From NCBI RefSeq assembly GCF_000016285.1, contig NC_011989.1, forward strand, positions 995,001-1,059,000: 64,000 nucleotides of DNA, written 5' to 3'. Shown here piece after piece: positions 52,301 to 59,359 of this stretch. The notes beneath the pieces were generated by a model. The model saw nothing but the letters and a program-made list of their open reading frames with translations. It was not told the origin of the DNA and did no database searches. The stretch is from Allorhizobium ampelinum S4 (lineage in GTDB: Bacteria; Pseudomonadota; Alphaproteobacteria; Rhizobiales; Rhizobiaceae). How positions within the stretch are numbered: position 1 is the first letter of the stretch; each line of letters begins with the position of its first letter. A program made the position numbers and the translations under genes.

Positions 52301-52702
52301 GTGCCATTGAGACCAATCTATCCAAGTGCGAGTAACACTTGGATGCGGTGGTTAATAATTAAAATTGCTCGCTTCGGCTACATGCGTAATCGGCGTGTAT
52401 TTGTACAGCGTGAGGTTCATGTCTTGTTTAAAAAATTAATGCGTTTTTGCAAAATATTGGTATTTGGCGTACCTGCATTTATTCTTCTTCCAGATGATTG
52501 GAAAGAGACGTTAGAAAAAATGAAAACGTGTAAGTTTGAGCACGATTTCGGTCTTCCTTCATGTCCAGGATTGTTGGCGCAAAAGCCCGCCTTGACCTTG
52601 CTGAACCAAGGTTTGCTTAAAAAATGTCTCAAACAAGGCGCAGATCAGGACAAATATGATCTGGAGAGCACGAGAGAAACCTGCGAGTTTTTAGCGCGTT
52701 AA
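52301..52702 (+). CDS. unknown protein, AT-rich, GTG start
   Basis: Not recognised. A 133-residue basic protein with an Arg/Lys-rich N terminus and one hydrophobic stretch (LMRFCKILVFGVPAFILLPD). It has four Cys in the C-terminal half (KTCKFEHDFGLPSCPG, LKKCLKQ, RETCEFL), which may bond in an oxidising compartment. GTG 52301 has AAGGAGG upstream. The gene and its neighbour downstream are visibly AT-rich compared with the window, a sign of transfer. They are 11 bases apart and probably co-transcribed. Confidence 0.5.
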   Translation: MPLRPIYPSASNTWMRWLIIKIARFGYMRNRRVFVQREVHVLFKKLMRFCKILVFGVPAFILLPDDWKETLEKMKTCKFEHDFGLPSCPGLLAQKPALTLLNQGLLKKCLKQGADQDKYDLESTRETCEFLAR

Positions 52703-52713
52703 AGGGTGCTGAT

Positions 52714-53088
52714 GTGCGTACAGGTCCTATTATCCTTATATTTTTAATGCCTTTTTTTTTGACGGAATGCACCAATGTTCCACCTGCAAGGGGATGGCAT
52801 AATGGACATGAATATATTCGGGGAGCGGATGGCGTATATGTGCAGTCAGGGCGCTATACCTCGGCAAACTCACGGATTACTCTTCCCGGGACTGATGCGG
52901 TCGAGCTGCAGGATAGCGCTGTTAATATGCAGAATTCTTCTGCGTGTTCGATTTTTTGGGATGCTTCAAAATACTGCCGAAAATACGCGGCGCCACTTTT
53001 AGATAAAGATGATCAAAATGAAATTTTTGATGATTGTTTAAAAAACAAAGTTAATTCAGACGCGATAAAACTTTGCAGAGTAAAATAA
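52714..53088 (+). CDS. small predicted lipoprotein of unknown function, AT-rich, GTG start
   Basis: Not recognised. A 124-residue protein with an apparent lipoprotein signal (TGPIILIFLMPFFLTECTNV; Cys near residue 19). After it come GWHNGHEYIRGADGVYVQSG and a C-terminal region with Cys-containing helices (SACSIFWDASKYCRKYAAPL, DCLKNKVNSDAIKLCRVK). GTG 52714 is the only reasonable start. It forms a two-gene AT-rich unit with the upstream gene. Possible roles include envelope protein or immunity-type lipoprotein, but nothing in the sequence decides. Confidence 0.5.
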   Translation: MRTGPIILIFLMPFFLTECTNVPPARGWHNGHEYIRGADGVYVQSGRYTSANSRITLPGTDAVELQDSAVNMQNSSACSIFWDASKYCRKYAAPLLDKDDQNEIFDDCLKNKVNSDAIKLCRVK

Positions 53089-53132
53089 TATTTTTATAAA
53101 TCATTGATTTTATTGAGTATTTTTCTATTTAA

Positions 53133-53171
53133 GAAAAAAGGCCAAAGGAATATGTAAAGTACCTTTGGCCT
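53133..53171 (-). terminator. intrinsic terminator of azoR
   Basis: AGGCCAAAGG (53139-53148) pairs perfectly with CCTTTGGCCT (53162-53171). On the reverse strand the stem is followed by TTTTTTC, a clear U run. It also lies at the end of the convergent AT-rich unit. Confidence 0.85.
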
Positions 53172-53193
53172 ATTTATCATAAAGCAGCTTTTA

Positions 53194-53808
53194 TCAAGCG
53201 GCCTTCAGGGTCGCGATCGAATCCTTGGCGCCCTTGACGGCAGCGGCCTTGGCTTCTTCGCCCATGTTGACGCCTTCGGCGACAACGAATTCCAGATCGG
53301 TGATGCCGAGGAAGGTGAAGACGCCCTTCAGATAGGTTTCGGCATGTTCAAGCGGAGCCGCAGGGCCCTGGCTGTAGATGCCGCCGCGCGAGATGGCAAC
53401 GATCACCCGCTTGCCGCCGCACAGGCCTTCAGGACCGGTAGCGCCGTATTTGAAGGTCTTGCCGGCAACGCTGATGCGATCGATCCAGGCCTTGAGCTGG
53501 CTCGGAATGCCGAAATTGTAGAAGCCGACGCCGATAACGACCACGTCGGAGGTGAGGAACTGTTCCAGCACTTCGCCGCCCAGCGCCAGATCGGCCTTGG
53601 TGGCTTCGTCATTGCTGGCATCGTAATTGCCCATGGCAGCCGCCAGCGTCAGGCCGGAGAGATGCGGAAGCGGATTGGCGGCCAGATCGCGGTAGGTGAC
53701 GTCGAGGCCAGCGGTCTTTTCGCTGAGTGTCTTCACAATCGACGCCGACAGGTCGCGGCTGACGGAATAGGGGCCAAGCACGCTGGAATCGAGATGCAGA
53801 AGTTTCAT
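53194..53808 (-). CDS. azoR: FMN-dependent NADH-azoreductase
   Basis: A 204-residue flavodoxin-like enzyme that reduces quinones and azo compounds with NADH. The start MKLLHLDSSVLGPYSVSRDL holds the FMN phosphate-binding SSxxGxxSxSR, then GFYNFGIPSQLKAWIDRISV and the segment FKYGATGPEGLCGGKRVIVA, ISRGGIYS are hallmarks of AzoR. ATG 53808 was chosen, with GGAAAGG upstream; another ATG two codons earlier is possible. It is divergent from an HxlR regulator, the usual arrangement for redox-controlled azoreductases. Confidence 0.92.
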   Translation of the reverse strand: MKLLHLDSSVLGPYSVSRDLSASIVKTLSEKTAGLDVTYRDLAANPLPHLSGLTLAAAMGNYDASNDEATKADLALGGEVLEQFLTSDVVVIGVGFYNFGIPSQLKAWIDRISVAGKTFKYGATGPEGLCGGKRVIVAISRGGIYSQGPAAPLEHAETYLKGVFTFLGITDLEFVVAEGVNMGEEAKAAAVKGAKDSIATLKAA

Positions 53809-53950
53809 GGTCATCGACCTTTCCTTGTGGTATCAAATCAATACTGGCACACTTATGGTAACTGCCAATCGGGCGCAAGGAGGCACAGACTTGGAACTCG
53901 GGCACATCAATGTAACCACATCCGAACCGACAGCCGCGCCGGAGGTTTCC

Positions 53951-54334
53951 ATGGCAGCGGTCAACCAGCGCAGCAGCTGCGAGGCGGTCAACAGCGTGTT
54001 GACCCGCATCGGCGACAAATGGAGCGTGTTGATCGTGATGATGCTGGCCAATGGCCCACAGCGTTTCAATGAGTTGAAGCGGCGGATCGGCAGCATTTCC
54101 CAGCGCATGCTGACATTGACCCTGCGTGGACTGGAGCGCGATGGGCTGGTGAAGCGCACCGTGTTTCCCACCATTCCGCCCCGGGTGGATTACGAATTGA
54201 CCGATCTCGGCCAATCGCTGCGCCAGCCGATCGAGGCGCTTGGCCACTGGGCCTTCGACAATTATGCTTGTATTGCCAAGGCCCGCGACAGTTTCGACAA
54301 GGCGGCAAAGAAGCAAGGCGTCAGGAAGCCCTGA
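53951..54334 (+). CDS. HxlR family transcriptional regulator
   Basis: A 127-residue winged-helix regulator. The block SSCEAVNSVLTRIGDKWSVL contains the Cys (residue 9) that is redox-active in several HxlR proteins, followed by LANGPQRFNELKRRIGSISQ, RMLTLTLRGLERDGLVKRTV and the wing PPRVDYELTDLGQSL. The ATG at 53951 was chosen because GGAGG lies five bases before it and the length then equals other HxlR proteins; an ATG at 53855 would add 32 residues. It probably controls the divergent azoR. The small repeat GTAT-N7-ATAC (53830-53844) may be part of the operator. Confidence 0.85.
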   Translation: MAAVNQRSSCEAVNSVLTRIGDKWSVLIVMMLANGPQRFNELKRRIGSISQRMLTLTLRGLERDGLVKRTVFPTIPPRVDYELTDLGQSLRQPIEALGHWAFDNYACIAKARDSFDKAAKKQGVRKP

Positions 54335-54791
54335 TCTGCTTTGCCATGTTGACGCCGGTGACACGAAAGCCACCATATTCATAGATATGCCGGGCGCGGT
54401 CGTTGTCGGCAGCGACCCGCAGCTTGATTTCGCGGTATCCTTCCTCTGCCAGCAAGGTTTCCAGGGCGGCAAGGGCTTGTTTGCCCTGGCCTTTGCCGCG
54501 ATGGGTCGGAAAGACATAGAAATCAAGGATGAACACGGATTTCGTCGTTTCATCGAAGCGATACCAGAGATAGCCGATCGCCTGCTGCTGCTTGTCAACA
54601 ATGTTAAGCAATGCATGACCCGGTGTTTTCGGGCCGTGCGGCAGGCTTTGAGCGATCTCGTGTTCTGCCCGTTTTAACGCCTCGCCCTCGGCGAGGTTAT
54701 AATTGAGGGCGATTTCGGCAGCGTAATCCGCAATGAAATAATTGAGGTAGCGACTGTAGTCCTCCTCGGACATCCCTTTGAATTCAATCAT
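54321..54791 (-). CDS. GNAT family N-acetyltransferase
   Basis: A 156-residue acetyltransferase. IGYLWYRFDETTKSVFILDF is the strand pair before the acetyl-CoA loop, which reads YVFPTHRGKGQGKQALAALE with the R-G-x-G-x-G pattern HRGKGQG. The C-terminal part KLRVAADNDRARHIYEYGGF is typical. ATG 54791 has AGGAAA upstream; an ATG at 54803 is in frame. It overlaps the convergent HxlR gene by 14 bases. Substrate unknown. Confidence 0.85.
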   Translation of the reverse strand: MIEFKGMSEEDYSRYLNYFIADYAAEIALNYNLAEGEALKRAEHEIAQSLPHGPKTPGHALLNIVDKQQQAIGYLWYRFDETTKSVFILDFYVFPTHRGKGQGKQALAALETLLAEEGYREIKLRVAADNDRARHIYEYGGFRVTGVNMAKQIRAS

Positions 54792-54824
54792 TTTTTCCTG
54801 CACGGCTTGAGGGTCTGCTCCATG

Positions 54825-54857
54825 AAAAAGGCCCGGCGCATCAAGCTGCCGGGCCTT
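54825..54857 (-). terminator. intrinsic terminator of the superoxide dismutase gene
   Basis: AAGGCCCGGC (54828-54837) pairs with GCCGGGCCTT (54848-54857). On the reverse strand the stem is followed by TTTTTC. It lies 29 bases after the gene stop at 54886. Confidence 0.85.
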
Positions 54858-54885
54858 ATTATCGTCGGTAGTCTGTTATTGCCGA

Positions 54886-55488
54886 TTACTTGGTGGCGGC
54901 TTCGTAAAGCTCGGCCACGTAATCCCAGTTGATCAGGCTATCCACGAAGGCTTCCAGATATTTCGGGCGGGCGTTGCGGTAGTCGATATAGTAGGAATGT
55001 TCCCAGACATCGACGCCGAGGATGGGCGATGCGCCATGGATCAGCGGGTTTTCGCCATTCGGGGTCTTGGAAATTTCCAGCTTGCCGTCCTTGACGGAGA
55101 GCCAGGCCCAGCCGGAGCCGAACTGGGTGGTGCCAGCGGCGATGAAATCGGCCTTGAACTTGTCGTAGCCACCGAGATCGGAAGCAATCGCTGCTTCCAG
55201 CTTGCCAGGCAGCTTGGTGCCGCCGCCGTCTTTCTTCAACCAGTTCCAGAAATGCACGTGGTTGTAGTGCTGGCCGGCATTGTTGAACAGGCCGGCATTC
55301 TTGCCATAGGACTGCTTGACGACTTCCTCCAGCGAAAGCCCTTCAAGGCCCGAATCCTTCAGCAGATTATTGCCGTTGGTGACATAGGCCTGATGATGCT
55401 TGTCGTGGTGGAATTCCAGCGTTTCGGCCGACATGAATGGGCCGAGTGCATCGTAAGCGTAGGGAAGTGCGGGAAGTTCGAAAGCCAT
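54886..55488 (-). CDS. sodB: superoxide dismutase, Fe/Mn type
   Basis: A 200-residue cytoplasmic enzyme that removes superoxide. It starts with MAFELPALPYAYDALGPFMS and has the metal ligands in LEFHHDKHHQAYV (His 26-27 region), HYNHVHFWNWL, and GVDVWEHSYYIDY (Asp and His). The AGTTQFGSGWAWL region with Gln fits the iron-type enzyme. ATG 55488 has GGAGA upstream. It has its own terminator and probably its own promoter. Confidence 0.95.
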   Translation of the reverse strand: MAFELPALPYAYDALGPFMSAETLEFHHDKHHQAYVTNGNNLLKDSGLEGLSLEEVVKQSYGKNAGLFNNAGQHYNHVHFWNWLKKDGGGTKLPGKLEAAIASDLGGYDKFKADFIAAGTTQFGSGWAWLSVKDGKLEISKTPNGENPLIHGASPILGVDVWEHSYYIDYRNARPKYLEAFVDSLINWDYVAELYEAATK

Positions 55489-55733
55489 GATAAAATCTCC
55501 TCTTGGCATCGAGTATGGAAATCGTGAGCGAGCGGACCATAGGATTGCGGGGCACAAGAGGCAACCTGCGAAATGGTAAATTCGCTCCCCCTAGGGAAGT
55601 TTCCTTCCTCGGTTAATCCCTTGGATGGTATAATGTTCCAGTGTTGTCTGGAGCTTCCCCGAGAGCCTCGATTCTTGCCCGTTACCGATGGTAATGGCAC
55701 CAGCTTTAACCGCTACCGAAACACAATAAAGCA

Positions 55734-55750
55734 AACAGGCGAAGCCTGTT
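55734..55750 (-). terminator. hairpin after the YkgJ-type gene
   Basis: AACAGGC (55734-55740), GAA, GCCTGTT (55744-55750). On the reverse strand it directly follows the stop codon at 55752 and is followed by TGCTTTATT. A moderate terminator. Confidence 0.6.
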
Positions 55751-55751
55751 A

Positions 55752-56105
55752 TCAGTCATAGACGTCCGGCTCGGGCAGGTCATCGACGGGGAAGCCGAGC
55801 GCTTTGCGGGCAATCTTGCATTCGGGATCGCCGGGCATGCAATCACGACAGACCTGCGGACGGACGTCGTAAACCCCGCAGCCGACATGCTTGCCAAGTT
55901 CGCCGGTCAGCGCCGCGCAGCGGCCTTTGCCAGCCGCATCGACCTCGAATTTCATGCCGCTCAGATCCGCCGCCACGAATTTCTCGGGGATTTTCGCCAG
56001 CTGCTCGTCGCTTTCCAGCGAAAAGCGCGGCCAATCCGCCTGATAGGCGCAACAGGCGCCGCAGGTCTGGCAATCGAAAATTTCGGGCGGGGAGGTTTCC
56101 AGCAT
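55752..56105 (-). CDS. YkgJ family cysteine-cluster protein
   Basis: A 117-residue protein with eight cysteines in the zinc/iron-chelating pattern of the YkgJ family: FDCQTCGACCAYQADWPRFS near the N terminus, CAALTGELGKHVGCGVYDVR in the middle, and QVCRDCMPGDPECKIARKAL at the end. The family's role is not well established. ATG 56105 was chosen; the in-frame stretch upstream has no conserved residues. The gene stands alone. Confidence 0.85.
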   Translation of the reverse strand: MLETSPPEIFDCQTCGACCAYQADWPRFSLESDEQLAKIPEKFVAADLSGMKFEVDAAGKGRCAALTGELGKHVGCGVYDVRPQVCRDCMPGDPECKIARKALGFPVDDLPEPDVYD

Positions 56106-56346
56106 CACTGGTTTAAACCAGATGCAAAGGGTGAGGGCAAATTGAAATTTGGTGATACGCTGCCAGACGATAGCAAGGCTCGAGGATATTGAACCATAGT
56201 CGCCTTGAAGGCATCGCAATATCTCAAATACCCATGACGGTTCCTAGAAGGTGCGCAGAAATTTCTGTGCGGCTCGTGGTCTGAATTTCCAGCCGCCCTA
56301 TCTCGTTTCCATAATGCCGGTGCTTTTTGCGAGGGGAGATTTCAGC

Positions 56347-57051
56347 GTGAACAAGATTATTAAACTTGTTGGGGCTTTTCTTTTTGTGTTCGGACTTGCC
56401 TTTGTCGCAACTGGCGCTGGCATAGCCTATTTTGACCGCCAGTTTTATGCCAGCGGGTCAAAAGCGAAAGGAGTGGTGGTTGATCTTGCGCGCAAAAGCG
56501 ACAATGACCATGATGGAACAACCTATGCGGCCATTGTCCGTTTTACCGATGCCCGTGGCCAGCAACAGGAAATGGCCGATCACGTGAGCTCCAATCCGCC
56601 GCGTTTTTCACGCGGCGACACGGTCGATGTGTATTACGATCCACAATCGCCATCCAATGCGCGGATTGACGATGCCTTTGGGCGATATTTTTTACCTGGA
56701 ATGTTTGCAGGCATGGGTACCCTGTTCGCCGTGATTGGCGGCGCCATCATTGTTGTCGTGTTCTTGCAAAAACGTCGCAACACCTGGCTGATGCGGTTCG
56801 GTCGGCCGGTCGACGCTGACTTTCTGCATGTGTTTCTCGATCAAGGCATTGAGATCAACGGAGCTAACCCGTTCCGGGTCGTCGCGCAAGGGCCAGATCC
56901 CGTCAACGGTACGTTGAGGCGATACCAGAGCGGTCCAATCTGGGTTGATCCATCCGCACAGCTTCAGGGCCGAAAGCTGCGGGTGCTGGTTGATCCGAGC
57001 AAGCCCGAACGTCATATGATTGACCTTGCGGGTGTGGTCAACGATCCCTGA
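56347..57051 (+). CDS. DUF3592-type membrane protein, GTG start
   Basis: A 234-residue protein. A membrane helix (about 4-28, KIIKLVGAFLFVFGLAFVAT) is followed by an extracytoplasmic domain (about 30-115) with GVVVDLARKSDNDHDGTTYA and FSRGDTVDVYYDPQSPSNAR, the core of DUF3592 proteins. A second helix (about 120-145, FAGMGTLFAVIGGAIIVVVF) leads to a C-terminal domain of similar beta character (RVVAQGPDPVNGTLRRYQSG). The GTG at 56347 has GAGGGGAG eight bases upstream; an in-frame ATG at 56251 was rejected. The CAGAAATTTCTG palindrome (56256-56267) upstream may be regulatory. Confidence 0.75.
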   Translation: MNKIIKLVGAFLFVFGLAFVATGAGIAYFDRQFYASGSKAKGVVVDLARKSDNDHDGTTYAAIVRFTDARGQQQEMADHVSSNPPRFSRGDTVDVYYDPQSPSNARIDDAFGRYFLPGMFAGMGTLFAVIGGAIIVVVFLQKRRNTWLMRFGRPVDADFLHVFLDQGIEINGANPFRVVAQGPDPVNGTLRRYQSGPIWVDPSAQLQGRKLRVLVDPSKPERHMIDLAGVVNDP

Positions 57052-57055
57052 TAAA

Positions 57056-57082
57056 TGAAGCCCCTGATTGTAGGGGGTTTCA
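57056..57082 (+). terminator. weak terminator-like stem after the DUF3592 gene
   Basis: CCCCT (57061-57065) pairs with AGGGG (57072-57076), with extra pairs outside (TGAA/TTCA), a few bases after the stop codon. Confidence 0.45.
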
Positions 57083-57221
57083 TATCTTGAGCCGTCGAAC
57101 AGGGCTCAGATGAGGCCACTGGCCTCATAAATCCAGTCTTTCAGCACTCTTTCCTTTCCTAAAACAACCAAAGGTTAGTGTTTGCGCGATAGACATCAGT
57201 TGCATATCACGAGGGGAAACG

Positions 57222-58157
57222 ATGCAGGATGCGCTTGACTGGCAGGTCGACGATAGGGAACGTTTTGAGGCCATGGGGCTGGCCATGGATCACATGGGCA
57301 TCTGTGTCAGCCTTCTGCGTCTGGATGGTAGCCCGCTTTATTTCAACCGGGCATTCCTGGCTCTGCATGATCACTCTGTGCTCCGTTCAGCCAATGCTGA
57401 TTTCGATGCCCTGGTCGCGTCCGGGGACCTGTCCCACTGGAATACCGATCCAGCCGAACATTTTGGCACCTTGCTGGATCGTCTGCGCAATAATAACGGT
57501 GTCTCTCGAACCCAGCTGGAAATTGGTGATCGCATCATCGCGGTGGAAGACCGGCTGATTGAGGACAGGTTCATTCTATCGGTGCAACAGGACATTACCG
57601 AGGAAATCCTGGCGGCGCGCAAGATTGCCTATCTTGCCAGCCATGACATGCTGACCGGTCTTGCCAATCGCGCCACCGCCGAAATGCAGATCGGCCAGCT
57701 TGCCAAGCTGAAGCTTGAACGTGGCGGCCGGTTTGCCTTGCTGGTTGCTGATCTCGATCTGTTTAAAGGGATCAATGACAGCCATGGTCATGCCGCCGGT
57801 GATGCTGTGCTTAAGGAAATGGCCAGCCGCTTTCGCTCGGTGCTTGGCCGTAACGATTTTGCGGCCCGACTGGGTGGCGACGAATTTCTTTTCCTCTGCG
57901 ACGATGACCTGGCCCCGGAAACAAGCGGTGCAAAGCTGGCTGAGCGACTGATTGCGTGCACGCAGAACCCGATCGCCTTCGAGGGCCAACCGCTTTATGT
58001 TGGTGTCAGCCTTGGCTACTCGCTGTTTCCCGAGCATGGGACAGAGATAACACACCTGGTGCGGGCCGCTGACAATGCTCTCTACCGTGCCAAAAGCCGT
58101 GGCCGGGGACAATCGCTGCGGTTTGACGATCCCCCGACACTGGAACGGCGGCTTTAA
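57222..58157 (+). CDS. diguanylate cyclase (PAS-like domain plus GGDEF)
   Basis: A 311-residue cytoplasmic enzyme likely to make cyclic di-GMP. Residues about 1-130 look like a PAS domain (MGLAMDHMGICVSLLRLDGS, LYFNRAFLALHDHSVL, RFILSVQQDITEEILAARKI). The GGDEF domain (about 140-300) has HDMLTGLANR, LLVADLDLFKGINDSHGHAA, the active-site LGGDEFLFLC and the C-terminal VSLGYSLFPEHGTEI with AADNALYRAKSRGRG. No EAL domain follows. ATG 57222 has GAGGGG upstream. The I-site RxxD five residues before GGDEF is not evident (RNDFAARLGGDEF). Confidence 0.9.
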   Translation: MQDALDWQVDDRERFEAMGLAMDHMGICVSLLRLDGSPLYFNRAFLALHDHSVLRSANADFDALVASGDLSHWNTDPAEHFGTLLDRLRNNNGVSRTQLEIGDRIIAVEDRLIEDRFILSVQQDITEEILAARKIAYLASHDMLTGLANRATAEMQIGQLAKLKLERGGRFALLVADLDLFKGINDSHGHAAGDAVLKEMASRFRSVLGRNDFAARLGGDEFLFLCDDDLAPETSGAKLAERLIACTQNPIAFEGQPLYVGVSLGYSLFPEHGTEITHLVRAADNALYRAKSRGRGQSLRFDDPPTLERRL

Positions 58158-58182
58158 AGCCCATCCGGTCTCTTGCAGTCTG

Positions 58183-59064
58183 TTAAAGATCGCTGCCCGA
58201 CCGCGCCCAGTCCATATACAGATCCAGTGCCTTGCGGGTCACGGGGCCTTCCTGGTAATCGCGGCCGTCAAGCCTCGAAACCGGGGCGATCTTCGAATAA
58301 TTGCCGCTGGTGAATACTTCATCGGCACCGAGGAAATCGGTGACGCTGAGCGTGACTTCCTGCACATCGAAGCCTGCCTGGCGCAGCAGGGTGATGACGC
58401 GCGACCGGGTGATGCCCGCCAGAAAGGTGCGGTTGGGGATCGGGGTGAACACCACGCCGTCCTTGACCATGAAGATATTGGAAGAGGCGGTTTCCGCCAC
58501 ATTGCCATTCATGTCCAGCGCCAGCGCATTATCAAAACCACGGGCGCGCGCCTCAAGAATCATCCGGCCGGAATTGGGATAGAGGCTGCCGGCCTTGGCA
58601 TCGGTCATCGCGCATTCCGGCGAGGGGCGACGGAAGGGAGACACGGTCAGCGTGTGCGGCGTGGCGGTGTGCATCGGCGCTTCGAACAGGCAGAGCGCAA
58701 AGCGGGTGGAGGCGGCATCGGGTGCCACGACCGAGCCCGGCGCGCCATGTTCAGCCCAATACATCGGCTTGATATAGATCGCCGTCTTGCCATCGAACCT
58801 GGTCACGCCTTCACGCGCCAGCCGCTCGATTTCCTCGGCACTCATGGTCGGTTGCATATGCATGGCCAAAGCCGAACGGTTGATCCGCTGGCAATGCAGG
58901 TCGAGGTCAGGCGCGATCCCGTCGAACCAGCGCGCCCCGTCAAACACCGTCGAGCCCAGCCACATGGCATGTGATGTCGGCCCGATCAGTGGCGGGTTGC
59001 CCGACAGCCATTCGCCATCGACATAGGTCCAGGTGGGGGTACGCGGGGTGGTATCGACGGTCAT
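58183..59064 (-). CDS. class IV aminotransferase, branched-chain (IlvE) type
   Basis: A 293-residue PLP enzyme of fold type IV. Typical points are the start TWTYVDGEWLSGNPPLIGPT, HAMWLGSTVFDGARWFDGIA, the PLP lysine in DAKAGSLYPNSGRM, the Glu in NVAETASSNIFMVKDG and the phosphate-binding FLAGITRSRVITLL. The family contains branched-chain and D-amino acid aminotransferases; the residues seen fit the branched-chain side. ATG 59064 was chosen; the in-frame upstream sequence is not conserved. It is convergent with the diguanylate cyclase. Confidence 0.85.
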   Translation of the reverse strand: MTVDTTPRTPTWTYVDGEWLSGNPPLIGPTSHAMWLGSTVFDGARWFDGIAPDLDLHCQRINRSALAMHMQPTMSAEEIERLAREGVTRFDGKTAIYIKPMYWAEHGAPGSVVAPDAASTRFALCLFEAPMHTATPHTLTVSPFRRPSPECAMTDAKAGSLYPNSGRMILEARARGFDNALALDMNGNVAETASSNIFMVKDGVVFTPIPNRTFLAGITRSRVITLLRQAGFDVQEVTLSVTDFLGADEVFTSGNYSKIAPVSRLDGRDYQEGPVTRKALDLYMDWARSGSDL

Positions 59065-59359
59065 TCTCAGTCTCCAGATCGGGTGTCGCGGCAAAAGAAC
59101 CGCTGCATTGCGCAACGTCAAGGAGAAAATACAAAGGGCATGCAGCACTTGCCCCCAAAAATGGCCGGTCGGTCAACCGGGTCTCGGACGGACGGCGCGT
59201 CTTGCGAAATGTCTTTATAAATACAATGGGATGACGATCAGTCGTTGCAGAGTTCATCGATGGCTTTGGTGTTCTGTCATCAAAGTTGTGTTTGCTTTTT
59301 TTGCTACTTAAAGAAAGTGTAGCTTTTCGCGATTCCCTTGTTTTTCTTAAGGAGATTTC

